Origin: Pseudevernia furfuracea
Lineage: Eukaryota > Ascomycota > Lecanoromycetes > Lecanorales > Parmeliaceae
DNA: 64,000 nucleotides
Assembly (NCBI GenBank): GCA_022315425.1
Contig: JAIUPT010000033.1
Coordinates: forward strand, 1,674,001-1,738,000
Direction: 5' to 3'
Part shown: positions 33,486-45,450 of the stretch, in pieces
Numbering within the stretch: position 1 is the stretch's first letter
How the letters are laid out: every line of letters starts with the position of its first letter
Position numbers and translations under genes: made by a program
The notes under the pieces: model-generated
What the model was told of the DNA's origin: nothing
Databases searched by the model: none
Seen by the model: the letters and a program-made list of their open reading frames with translations, nothing else

Positions 33486-33560
33486 GGGGTGTACATGTAG
33501 CAAAAGGGGGTGTACATGTAGCAAAAGGCGGTGTACACGTAGCAATACCCTTCATGAAAT
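33486..33560. repeat. Right arm of the 1.2-kb inverted-repeat pair
   Basis: Three tandem 20-21-bp units of the form GGGTGTACATGTAGCAAAAG, the last degenerate (GTACACGTAGCAATAC), followed by CCTTCATGAAAT. It is the reverse complement of 32343-32397 over about 55 bp with one additional unit. Confidence 0.8.
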
Positions 33561-33851
33561 GAGTCATGACCCCCGGCTCCCGGGGCCCGGGCACGGTTAA
33601 ATGTCGGCCGTAAAAATGCATCGGCTCGGTCGGGTAGAATATGTCCCGGACAGACCCAGTCGCCCTCTCACCCAAGTCAGGCCGCCAAGGCGTCAGCTTA
33701 TGTACCGGTAGGTATATTATTGGTTCCCTCATTTTCTTCTCCCTTTATAGCATGACCACCCTTCTGTTTCACGTCTTCGCCAACAACCTTTTACCTACAA
33801 TCCCCTCAACTCCGCCCTCGAAACCCGTCACCGCGTCCTTGAAAGCTCCCA
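33561..33851. promoter_or_regulatory. Upstream region of the ABC transporter
   Basis: Short promoter segment immediately right of the inverted-repeat arm. It has a GC-rich CCCGGGGCCCGGG cluster at about 33578-33592. No canonical drug-response element was recognised. Confidence 0.35.
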
Positions 33852-36800
33852 ATGACTTCGGCGGGGCCCTGGGGGGCTGTTCCTCAGGCACAGGGTGTGG
33901 CCCTGAGTTTGGGGGAAACCGCTGAGAAGATTGAGGATCACATACCTCAGCCAATCGAAGACAAATTACCATTCGGTCAATCAAGCTCTTCTGCCGGAAC
34001 AGACACTTCCAGCGACCTCGAAAAAGATAGCGCGGCTGAAGAAGTCACCAAGCTTGCCCGTAAGCTCACTCATCAATCGAGCGGCGACGATGAGCTGGAA
34101 AGAACCCTCACTGCACAGTCTGTCAAGACCAATGGGGGCAATTACCGAAATTCTTTCCTAGACGTCACCGATCCTGCTCTCGATCCAAACTCGGGACGAT
34201 TCAAGCCGGAAAAATGGGTGCGGACGCTGGTCGGGCTGCAGTCTCGCGATCCCGAGAGATATCCACAGAGGGTGGCAGGTATATCATACAAGAATTTGAA
34301 CGTGCACGGTTTCGGGAGTCTTACAGATTATCAAAAGTATGTGAAGACGAGTGTATTCAAGAATCACGTGCTAATCTTATCCTCTTTGCAGGACCTTCGG
34401 CAACTATCCTCTCGAGATAGGCTCAATCTTTAATAAACTCACGGGACGAGGCAAGACAAAGATTCAGATATTGCGCAACTTTGAAGGATTAGTCCGCAGT
34501 GGAGAGATGCTGGTTGTCCTTGGTCGTCCCGGCTCCGGATGCTCTACGCTGCTCAAGACGATATCTGGGGAAACACATGGCTTCTTCATCCATGAAAAGT
34601 CGGAGATAAACTATCAAGGAATTCCCAAGGAAATGATGCACAAGGACTTTCGGGGCGAATGCATGTACCAAGCCGAAGTCGACGTTCATTTCCCCCAGTT
34701 GACTGTCGGACAAACCCTCAACTTTGCAGCACAAGCTAGGGCTCCACGCAATCGGATCCCAGGAGTCACCCGTGAACAATATGCAAAACATATGACGGAG
34801 GTTATCATGGCAGTCTTCGGTATCTCACATACTTTCAACACCAAGGTTGGCAATGACTTTGTTCGCGGTGTCAGCGGAGGGGAAAGGAAAAGGGTCAGTA
34901 TTGCAGAGGCTATATTGGGCGGCAGCCCTCTTCAGTGCTGGGACAATAGTACCCGCGGCCTGGACAGCGCCACTGCTCTAGAATTTGTGAAAACTTTGAG
35001 GCTGTCAACAAGCCTCGCTGGATCGACTGCCGCAGTGGCCATATACCAGGCTTCCCAAAGCATTTACGACAAATTTGATAAGGTGGTCGTCCTGTATGAA
35101 GGTCGCCAAATCTACTTTGGCCCTACCACCGCCGCAAAGGAATACTTTGTAAACATGGGCTACCATTGCACCGAAAGAGCTACCACTGGAGACTTTCTCA
35201 CCTCGTTGACCAATCCGGGCGAACGAGTTGTTCGAGCGGGTTTTGAGGGTCGCGTTCCAAGGACACCAGATGAATTTGCAGCGGCCTGGCAGAAGAGTGA
35301 CGACCGAGCTCGGCTTTTGCAAGATATTGAGAACTTTGAGCGGGAGTTCCCCTTGGGCGGCGAGCAGCTGCAAAAGTTCCAAGTGTCTCGAAAAGCAACA
35401 CAGGCGAAGAGGCAGCGCGTCAAATCTCCATACACTATCTCTTTGCCAATGCAGGTCAAACTTTGCATGGTTCGAGGATTTCAGCGGCTTCAAGGAGACA
35501 TGAGTCTGTTCTTGTCCGGTGTCCTCGGCAACTCTGCCATGGCTTTGATCATCGGCAGTGTCTTCTACAACCTCCCATCCACCACCGGCAGCTTCTATAG
35601 TCGAAGCGCGTTGCTCTTCTTCGCCATCTTACTTAGCGCCTTCAGCAGTTTTCTCGAGATTCTTACGCTGTATGCGCAACGGCCAATCGTCGAGAAGCAA
35701 AGCAAGTACGCATTCTACCATCCATTATCAGAGGCAATCGCGTCGATGATTGTCGGTTTGCCTGAAAAGATTATTACCTCGATCTTCTTTAACCTCACGC
35801 TCTACTTCTTGACCAACTTACGAAGGACCCCGTCGGCATTCTTTATCTTTTACCTATTCTCGTTCGTGGTAGCCTTGACTATGTCTATGGTGTTCCGAAC
35901 TATCGGAGCTCTATCACGCACTCTCGCCCAGGCCATGGCTCCTGCTGCCGTGTTCATCTTGGCTTTGGTCGTTTACACTGGTTTCGTGGTCCCCGTAGTA
36001 GACATGCATCCTTGGTTCCGCTGGATCAACTACTTAGATCCAGTGGCGTACGCTTTCGAAGCTTTGATGATCAACGAGTTTCACGATCGCCATTTTACAT
36101 GCACAAATTTTATACCCACAGGCGATTCTTACAATAACGTTGCCCCAGACCAGCGTGTGTGTAGCACTGTGGGTTCTGTTGCCGGACAAAGCTTTGTCGA
36201 CGGAGACGCTTACATCAACACCAACTATGCGTACTACCATTCACATCTGTGGAGGAATCTCGGTATCATTTTCGCAATCATGGTCGGCTTTTGCGCCATG
36301 TACCTGACAGCGACGGAGTTCATCTCGTCTCAACGTTCAAAGGGTGAAGTCTTGGTGTTCCGTCGTGGTCAAACCCCTGCCATAGCAAAGGAAAGTGACG
36401 AGGAGGGCAATGTTGATGATCGCCCTACGGCTCAAGGCACTATTGCTGAGAAGACCCTGTCAGGTGGTGATGTCCCTCCAAGCATTCAAAAGCAGACGGC
36501 CATCTTCCACTGGCAAGCTGTCAATTATGACATCAAGATCAAGAGTGAACCAAGACGGTTGCTCGACGACGTAGATGGCTGGGTAAAGCCTGGAACTTTG
36601 ACGGCCTTGATGGGAGCTTCGGGAGCGGGCAAAACAACATTGTTGGATGTACTGGCCAGTCGTGTCACTATGGGCGTTGTCAGCGGACAGATGCTAGTCA
36701 ATGGACGTCAACGAGACAGTGGATTCCAGCGTAAAACCGGCTATGTTCAGCAACAGGATCTCCATCTTTCTACGACTACTGTTCGCGAGGCTTTGAACTT

Positions 36801-38568
36801 CAGCGCCCTACTGCGTCAGCCGAAGACCACGCCGAGGAAGGAGAAGCTCGAATACGTCAACGAGGTGATAAAGGTGTTGGAGATGGATGCTTATGCCGAC
36901 GCCATTGTTGGTGTTCCCGGCGAGGGACTCAATGTTGAACAGCGCAAACGACTCACAATCGCAGTCGAAATGGCTGCGAAGCCTGCATTGCTTCTGTTCC
37001 TTGACGAACCTACTTCTGGACTCGACTCTCAGACTGCATGGGATATTTGCAAATTGCTTCGCAAGTTGGCAAGCAATGGCCAAGCCATCCTATGCACTAT
37101 TCACCAACCTTCAGCAGTTCTCTTTCAGGAATTCGATCGCTTACTGTTCCTTGCAAGTGGAGGTAGGACCGTGTACTTTGGAGATATCGGACGCAGTTCG
37201 AAGACCTTGACAGATTACTTCGAGCGCAATGGGTCAAGGAAGTGCGGCGTTGAGGAGAACCCTGCCGAATGGATGTTGGACGTCATCGGTGCGGCTCCAG
37301 GGTCTCAAAACACGATTGACTGGCCTCAAGAATGGCGAGAGTCGCCTGAGAAGCAGGCTATCAGAGACACGCTGGCAGAGATGAAGCAGAGGCTCTCCAA
37401 GGAGCCAGCTGAGACGGATCCAACAGCATTGCGCGAATTTGCCGAGCCTTTCAACGTTCAGCTATACGCCGTTACGAAGCGTGTCTTCGAACAGTACTGG
37501 CGGACGCCCTCTTACCTGTACTCCAAGACTCTTCTTTGTGCGGCATCGGGGCTCTTCATTGGCTTCTCGTTCTGGGATTCTCCCATTAGTCTCCAGGGTC
37601 TCCAAAATCAGCTCTTCTCACTCTTCATGTTGATGACTATTTTCGGCAATCTAGTCCAGCAAATCATGCCTCACTTCGTCACACAGCGCGCCCTTTACGA
37701 GGTCCGAGAGCGACCATCGAAGACATATTCATGGAAAGTCTTCATGCTGTCCAACATAATAGTCGAGCTGCCATGGAACACGTTAATGGCCGTTATTATT
37801 TTTTTCTGTTTTTACTATCCGATTGGCATGTACAAGAATGCTATCCCCGCCCATCAAGTCCACGAACGAGGGGCGCTAATGTTTCTCTTTGTCTTGGCTT
37901 TCCTGCTCTTCACTTCAACCTTCACCGACATGGTCATAGCTGGTATCGAATCGGCGGAGGCAGCCGGGAATATAGCCCAGCTGCTCTTCTCTTTGACACT
38001 GATCTTTAGCGGGTAAGCCTCTAATCCTTTCACCATCTTCCCAAAACCCAATACTGACAAACTTTCCAGTGTCCTCGCAGGTCCCACCGCTCTCCCGGGC
38101 TTCTGGATCTTCATGTACCGCCTATCCCCCTTCACCTATCTCATCGACGGTATGCTCTCCACCGGCTTGGCCAATAATGCCATCGTCTGCTCGTCCATTG
38201 AACTCGTCAAGTTCAACCCTCCCTCCGGCCAAACATGCCTTCAATACATGTCCACCTATATAAATACAACAGGTGGTTACCTTACCAACGAAAACGCCAC
38301 AGCTAATTGCGAATTCTGCTCTGCTGCTAACACCAACGTCTACCTGGCACAACTCAGCTCGCAATACTCGACCCGATGGCGTAATTTCGGAATTATGTGG
38401 GCATACATCATCTTCAACGTTTTCGCCGCATTGGGGCTGTATTGGTACGCTAGGGTTCCGAGGAAGCAAAAGGTTCAAGAGGAGGCGCCGGTTGGTATGT
38501 CGAGAACGCAGACGGCGGCCTCGAAGATCTCAAGGGCGGCAACTAATAATAATGAGAAGGCTGCTTGA
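33852..38568 (+). CDS. PDR-type ABC efflux transporter
   Basis: Three exons, 33852-34336, 34392-38012 and 38070-38568, with introns of 55 and 57 nt; 1534 aa, full length for the family. Layout is (NBD-TMD)2. NBD1 has the PDR-type Walker A GRPGSGCST (about residue 206), signature VSGGERKRVSIAE (about 322) and the degenerate Walker B CWDNSTRGLDSATA. NBD2 has the canonical Walker A GASGAGKTT (about 904), the altered signature LNVEQRKRLTIAVE and LLLFLDEPTSGLDSQTA. This asymmetry, with one regulatory and one canonical site, is typical of CDR/PDR5 relatives. Each TMD has six predicted spans and a Cys-bearing extracellular loop (CTNFIPTG; NCEFCSAANT). It exports hydrophobic compounds at the plasma membrane; azole, toxin or metabolite export cannot be distinguished. 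It is the largest intact gene in the accessory part and is flanked by repeats on both sides. Confidence 0.95.
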
Positions 38569-39827
38569 TTTTTGGAAAGACCGTTTTGGTATGCCACATC
38601 ATATTTAATTAAGGGGGGCCGGAAAGGGGAGGGTGTGTAAAAATGGAGCTGATTCCATGGAACAGGGCAGCGTTAACCGCGTACTCGTATGTAGAATCGG
38701 GCATGCTTACCTACAGGTAAAGCTGTTGTCTCTTTATCATTTAGTGTTGTAGAATAGACGGTACATAGACTTCCTTTCTAGCAATCACTTGTTTCAACTA
38801 GAATATACCGTCCTCACCAGAGACGTCTCCACCAAAGGCGCATCACCAAAAGCGCATGTCCTCCACCAAAATCGCACCCCCAAACTCGCATCCCATCAAA
38901 CTTGCATCTCACCAAAGGCGCATCCCACCAAACTCGCATCCCATCAATTTCGCGTCCCCAAAATCATCCCACCAAACTCGCATCCCATCAATTTCGCATC
39001 CCCAAAATCGCACCACCAAACTCGCATCCCATCAAAATCGCACCACCAAACTCGCATCTCATCAAAATCGCACCATCAAACTCGCATCCTCAGAAATCGC
39101 ACCACCAAAATCGCACCCGAAGCTAGTCTAAGTGTGTGGGTGTGGGACACGATTATCGATCCGACCCTACCTTACGAGTACCTCTACAGTAGTAGTCCTT
39201 CCTGCTCTTTACTCCATCTGAACCTACATACATCCATACATCCATACAATCTCCACCTCCACACATACATATATATCATCTTATATATATATATTTTTTC
39301 TTAACCGTGATCCCCACGATGGTTTGCCGGGCACTTGTGACTAAGAGAGAGAGATCTGGGGCCGAGAAGTGGACCTCCGTACTCTGGGCCAGCATCACTC
39401 TTTTCAATCATTTGAACAACATCGTCTTTTCTTCAGAGGGTCATCGTAGGGATAATAGACAATGCCTAATCTCTGGGGGCTAATACGTACAAGTATTCAC
39501 CATCGCGCTAAAATCCCACCTGCATGATGCAACAGCCTTGCGGGCCAAAATCAAGATTTGGCGGCATGCTTTCTGCCAAAATCTCATACCTCATCCAGCT
39601 CTGTAGTCTTGATGCTTGATCTCATCCTTTGAGCGGTTCAAAAGGACTCTGCCGCATCCTTCCTCTAGCAGCATGGTGAGTTGCTAGCTTTCCGCTGGTT
39701 ATCACGGCTGCTAACCACGCGAGACAAGCCTCTGCGGCAGCTATACCCCCCAGAAGGGAGCGAAAGAGACGAGCAACCTCGCGTCGAGTCAGTTCCGCGG
39801 ACTTTCCTCCCACCACTATTGTTGCTG
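38569..39827. other. Intergenic with minisatellite
   Basis: Spacer between the ABC transporter and the NLR gene. It carries the minisatellite at 38825-39118, a run of TATATA near 39268-39296, and upstream sequence of the NLR gene. An open frame in phase with the NLR runs from about 39669, but without an ATG before 39828, so an extra 5' exon is possible. Confidence 0.5.
38825..39118. repeat. CACCAAAATCGCATC-type minisatellite
   Basis: About 18 imperfect tandem units of 14-16 bp built on CACCAAACTCGCATC and CATCAAAATCGCAC, alternating in pairs. The open frames across it are artefacts of the repeat. It begins about 260 bp after the ABC transporter stop. Confidence 0.85.
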
Positions 39828-42800
39828 ATGACCTTCAGCATCGTCGCCGTGCACGGCCTCAATCCACGCAGCAGGCTAGAAGAGCAGCATACATGAACAC
39901 CTGAAGGAAGCCTGTGGCTTCGGGATGACCTACCGAGAATCGCGCCTCGATCACGCATCTTCCTCTATGAATACAATTCTACCTTAGTGTATGGGGGAAA
40001 TAAGGGAAATTTCATGGACAAGGCGAATGACCTACTAGAAGCTCTAAGGACTAAACGCAAAAAGGTGCTAAAAATGAGGTTCCCGCCGGCATAGCAATTT
40101 GACTGATTGATCATAGGACGACAGAAGGTCTTTGATCTTCATCGGTCACAGCCTTGGCGGTATCCTCATTGAACAAGTATGACTCATTCTCGAGAGTGAA
40201 TCAGTATGCTGAATTGTCTCATTGCTAGGCCCTGGTTAATGCACATAACAATGCGAAATACTTGACAATACGTGAGTCAACGTAAGTCGCAGGATTGCCC
40301 TTTTAAGACCCTTATTGACGTACTTCTCAGCACTGGGCTTGTCTTTTTCGGAACGCCACATGCTGGTGGTAAAGATGGACTGGTAGCTCTGGGTTCGGTT
40401 GCTGCTGGTATCGCTCAGAGCATACGTTTGCAACCATCGAGTGATATCGTCGAGACACTCAAAAAGGGTTCGTTATTCACAGATGTACTAACAGAGCACT
40501 CGAGACACCAACTTGAGTCCTATCTTATTGTCTCCTTTTGGGAGGGCACTGGTGACGTAAGTTGTTTTTCGCAATCAGACCATCAGACATAGGCTTTAGT
40601 TTGTCGGACATTTCAAATTTCGAAACCCTATCAAGGACTACAGAGCCACGTTGCTCAGATATCGCTATCCTGAATTGAACAGTCACTGAGGCTAATACAC
40701 AATGACAGGTTGTGACAAAGGATAGTGCAACCTTCGGCCTTTTCGGACACAGAGAGAACATTGTTCGGCTCAATGCTAGTCACAGCGACATGTGCCGGTT
40801 TGATGCCAAAGATCAGCGTGACAAGGATAATCTCGAATTTGTTCTCAGCAATCTTGAAGATCTGTACGACGAGGCCTTGAAAAGTCGTGAGTCTGCCAAT
40901 ATTATACCCCTGCCCGAGCTCAACACAGGGGCAGCTGATAGGAACCTCGAGGATCGAATGGCAGCGTTAAATAGCTTCAACTCTCAATGATATGTTCTTT
41001 ACCAATTCCAACAGATGCATGCTGACAAGGCGATTATCACCAGTGCCAACTGAGTTCACTTCAGACGAACAAGAATGTCTACAATCTCTATTCTTTGCTG
41101 AAATGCACTGGCGCAGAAACGATGTTGCGGATCCAGCACCCGCGACATGTGCTTGGCTCGTGCAACACCCAATTTATCGCGAATGGCTCGGTAAGGGACA
41201 CGGCTTGCTGTGGATTAATGGCAATCCAGGAGCAGGAAAATCAACAGTACTGAAACACGCTCTTGAAACCGCAGAGCGATTTACCGAGCATGGGTCCATC
41301 TTGGCTTCGTTTTTCTTTCACGGTCGAGGTGCACCTACTCAGAAGAGTACTCTTGGATTGTTCCGGTCTCTTTTGCATCAGATTTTGCAGCAGAACGGTG
41401 ATCTACTCTCCAAGTTCAATCATCAATACCGAATGAGACGTCAGACCGATGGAGAATATGCGATCAAGTGGGAATGACAGGCGAATGAATTGCAAAACTT
41501 CTTCAAGTCCAACGTAGTCGATGCGGCAAGAACCCAAAAAATACGGATATACATCGATGCGCTCGACGAGTGCGGTGAAGACGTAGCGATTGACCTTGTC
41601 GAGTTCTTCCGTTGTTTCGCGGCTCCCGTTTCGATATGTTTCTCTTGTAGACATTACCCTTTTGTCGCTTTGGAGGGCGGAGACGAGATCTGCGTCGAGG
41701 ACGAGAATGACCAAGATATCAAGATTTACGTCCAAGAAAAAATCCAAGCTCACATCCGCCGGACTGACATCGCCGGGATTCTCCAAAATGAGGTCGTATC
41801 TAGGTCTCGAAGCAACTTTCAATGGGTTGTACTCGTAATACCGCCGGTTCTTACACTATACAAGAGCGGCAAATCCATCGCCTCTATTCAAGCGATGATA
41901 CAGAATATTCCAACCGAACTGCAAGAACTGTATACTGGACTCCTTAGCCGTATCGAAGACCAAGAAAGGGCTCAATCTCTACACCTCATGCAATGGATAT
42001 GTTTCTCATTTCGGCCGCTCACCTTGAGAGAGCTGCGCTTCGCTCTGGCTATCAATCCGGACATACCTCAAATATCTATTCACCAGTGCCTACATGCAGG
42101 GTTCCGTATGGACACAGATGAGGATATAGAAAAAGTAATTAAACATCTCTCTAAAGGTCTTGCCGAGGTTCAAGAACACGAAAGCAAGCTCATTGTCCAA
42201 TTCATCCATCAATCCGTCCAGGATTTCCTTCTCGAAACGGGCTTGCAGGTTCTCGACCATTCAATTGCGGGAAACGTAATCGGACATGGTCATCTTTGGA
42301 TTTCGAGGTTATGCATTGAATACCTCTTTATGAGAGAAGTTCAAACTGCGGATTCTCTTGGCGACAGTACTAGTCAGATGGAGAAAAGTGATTCCCTTGG
42401 TTTGTTTCGGTATTCGTTAACTCACTGGCTCTCCCATATCCAAAAGCTTGAGGACGCCAACATGTCTCAGGACGATTTGGCGGCATTGAGCATTAAAGTC
42501 TCAGATGTTACGCTGCCAGAACACTTTGTCAAACACCTCATATTTGATAATTTTCGGCGTCGTCCTACATTCGACACGACTCTATTACATATCGTGACCC
42601 AACGCCATTTAATCAATTTCACGAAGGCCATTTTGACCCAAACCGTGAGAGCGGACCGGACGGACGGACGCGGTCGAACGTCTTTATCTATTGCCGCTAG
42701 AAAATGGCACGCCATACTTGTGGAGTTACTACTCAGTCGACATGACGTTGATGCGAATCATAGGGACGCTGAACAAAATACGTCATTGTCCTTAGCTGCG

Positions 42801-43745
42801 GCAAGAGGCCGTGAAGCTGTGATAAAGATGTTGATAAGCCGAGATGACGTTGACAGGAATCACAAGAACTCCAAAGGAGATACCCCGTTGTCTTCTGTCG
42901 CTGAAGAGGGACATGAGGTTGTGATGAAGTTGCTACTCGATAGAAGAGACGTCGACCCAAGTTCTATAAATTATGATGGACACACACCAGTGTTCAAGGC
43001 CGTTAGAAACGGGCATACTGCAACAGTAAAAATGCTCCTCAACAGAGAACACGTCGACGTGAATCAAAAGGACCTTCAAGGAGATACGCCGTTCTGGTTC
43101 GCTTTTGTGGCTGGACATACAGCAATGGTGGAAGTGTTACTCCGAGAAAATGCCAATCCAAATATCAGAGACAAATTCAACGCAGACATAGATGCCGAAG
43201 ACCTGATGGAGGATACGCCTTTGTCCGCAGCTGCTTCAAAGGGTGACTGTAAGGTAGTAGAATTACTACTTCAGCGGATCAACAATGCAGACAATATCCA
43301 ACTTGCTTTGTTTCTAGCTACTTCGCATGGTCACTGTGAGGTAGTAAAATTCCTACTTCAGCGGACCAATAATGCAGACAGCATTGACGAGTCCGGCCGA
43401 ACTCCTTTATCTCTAGCTGCTGCAATGGAGATAGTAGGATTACTGGTTCAGGGGACCAGGACTGCAGACAGCATTGACAAGTCCGGCCGAACTCCTTTAT
43501 CTCCAGCTGCTGGAAATGGTCACTGCGAGATGGTAGAATTACTGCTTCAGCGAACCAGTAATATCGACAATATTAACAAGTCTCTTCGAACTCCTTTGTT
43601 ACACGCCCATCGTGATAAGCACAAGGAAAAGAAAATCTTAAAGGAATTCGTGAAGAGAAGCGAAGCTGATGTCAACTCAAGAGACGCATCTGGCAGAATT
43701 GTATGGTCCCGGGCCTTGAACAATTTTTCCCAATCCGATTCGTGA
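39828..43745 (+). pseudogene. NLR-like hydrolase-NACHT-ankyrin gene with two in-frame TGAs
   Basis: Six exons follow consensus splice sites: (39828 or earlier)-40064, 40117-40176, 40229-40281, 40331-40556, 40709-40965 and 41015-43745. The frame holds 1188 codons. Domain order: an alpha/beta-hydrolase of the SesB/DUF676 type (TFSIVAVHGLNP, the nucleophile elbow IFIGHSLGGILIE, GLVFFGTPHAGG, and the catalytic His in NASHSDMCRF); a NACHT NTPase (Walker A GNPGAGKST, Walker B IYIDALDECGED); then about ten ankyrin repeats. Only two defects occur, both TGA: 39894-39896 (HT-*-TPEGSLWLRD) and 41475-41477 (IKWE-*-QANELQNF). In both places relatives usually carry Trp, so each is a TGG-to-TGA change. TGA is an ordinary stop elsewhere in this window (FMP52, the hydroxy-acid dehydrogenase). 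Such proteins act in fungal non-self recognition and programmed cell death. Probably a young pseudogene; readthrough is a remote alternative. Confidence 0.8.
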
Positions 43746-45450
43746 GTTCTCGATCTTATCGGAGTCGAACGGTATGCGTTGGTATGGTGGGGTTTGGGGT
43801 TGGGGCTGGGGCTTTGGAGGAGTGCTTTTTGTCTGTGATGACGATCGCGAGAGGTGAGACGGGGTTGAGATCTGTTTAATGGGGGCTATTTCTGGACGCA
43901 GAATGGCTGGGTAGTGATGATGGGTTAGATGAGGGAAGATGCAGATATGTTGCTCCAGTATAAGGGATGAGATGAGATTGGACGAGATGAGAATGGAAGA
44001 GAGGAGGAGGGAGGATTTGGAGCATATTTGGGAGGGAGTGGGGGCTTCATGTATCTCTGCTGCTTCTCTTCCATTACGATACGATCCCAGATGGCCAGTC
44101 ATAGAGGTCGAACACCTGCTCTCTATCTCTTGTCTAACTATAGTAATCGATTACCGAATTTTCAAGAGACAGACAGAATCCTGTTCCCTATGTTCAAACT
44201 AAGCGTGCGGTAGTCGAGGAAATTGTGGAAAGAATTAAGAGTGCTAGACAGGATGATGAAGGTATGTCTTCGGTCTCGAATAGCCTGCTCGGCAACTAAT
44301 AGGGAACAAGTTTTGATATCTCAAAACCTCAGACCTCGACGATTCACACGGCGCTCTTTATCACTTCGACTGATAGCGTCTATTTATCTCAAGTATGACT
44401 ATGAATCGGTCCAGCGGAGATGTAATGACCTTCAGCGTGACATTGACGATTCAGATATCTGGCCAAGAAGAGAACGTGAATACACCAAAAACGTAAAATT
44501 CAGAAAAAGGAGACGTCAAGAGGCCGGAAGATTATATGTTTTCGGAAAGGCAAACATCGAGGCATATGGTCGAGGGGGATCCAAAAAGAGGTCTGATCAG
44601 ATGATGGAGAAAAAGTTTTGAGTCGGACAGGGAAGCGTTTTGCGCAAGCAGTTGAACACGGTTCAAGAACCACCTCGAGGAGGAAGGCCTTGTGAATCTC
44701 GATGCATGGAAAAGCTCGCCGGAAAAGGTACGAGTGAGTGCGTACGTAACCTTGAGTACGTAGTGAAGAAAGAAGAACTTAACAGATTCAGATTACTAAT
44801 TCAGATACACACACCTCTCTCTCTCTCTCTCTACCTGTCTCTCTCTACCTCTCTCTCTATACCTCTCTACCTCTACCTTAGCGGTCGTCGAAAGAAAAAA
44901 AAGAAGTCTGCCGGGGAGAGCTTGAGCTTGAGCTTGAGCTTGTGTGAGGTTTTTCTCCGGGACAGGAAGGGAGGGGGTTCAATATGAGGGAGGGATCGCG
45001 TAGGTTTTGTGGATGTGGATGTGGATGGGGATGGGGATGTTGATGTTGATGTTGTAGGTGAGAGGGTGGGATGGGAGAAAAGAGGAAAGGGAAGCGGAAA
45101 GGGAAGCGGAAAGGGAAGCGGAAGAGAAGCGGGCGATAGAGAGAGAAAGAGAGAGAGAGAGATACATGATAAAGAGGGGACTGGGAGAGGAGAGAAAAAT
45201 GGATAGAAATGTTCCTGGGAGAGGTAACGGACGTGGTTTGCGCTGGTGGAAAGAAAGGAGACGATGTTTTGTTCAAGTGTTTCTGTGGCAGGCAGAAAGA
45301 TTTGGGAAAGCTTATATCGACAAACGTGGTATCACTATGAATCGGGCAGCTTAGCTCTTTCAACAATGATAGGCTAAGCGAGCATCACGCAACTCTGTCT
45401 CCATGCATCCAGTCCCCCCTTTTAAACCAGCAGAAATCCCAGCAAAAAGC
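43746..45450. other. Convergent spacer rich in simple repeats
   Basis: Lies between the ends of the NLR gene (+) and the hexose transporter (-). A 132-codon plus frame (44223-44621) is basic and unrecognised. Simple repeats dominate after 44800 (listed separately). No supported gene. Confidence 0.45.
44811..45165. repeat. Cluster of microsatellites
   Basis: In order: a CT-rich (TCTC)n tract with ACCTCT interruptions (44811-44876); (GAGCTT)4 at about 44920-44942; (GGATGT)n and (GATGTT)n (45009-45055); three copies of GGGAAGCGGAAA (45088-45125); and a GAGA tract (45136-45163). It sits 290 bp after the hexose transporter stop. Confidence 0.85.

Noticed and set aside
38825..39118. Possible CRISPR array
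   Set aside because: Units are contiguous imperfect repeats of 14-16 bp without spacers, in a eukaryotic genome; it is a minisatellite.
38789..39304. 171-aa open frame
   Set aside because: It is the translation of the minisatellite and a TATA-rich tail; no protein-like pattern outside the repeat.
39793..39806. TCCGCGGA drug-response element
   Set aside because: The match near 39795-39802 lies next to the NLR start, over a kilobase downstream of the ABC gene, and is not in the pump's promoter.
39894..41477. TGA recoded as selenocysteine or as tryptophan
   Set aside because: Ascomycete nuclear genes do not use selenocysteine, and other genes in the window end with TGA, so the codon is a true stop here.
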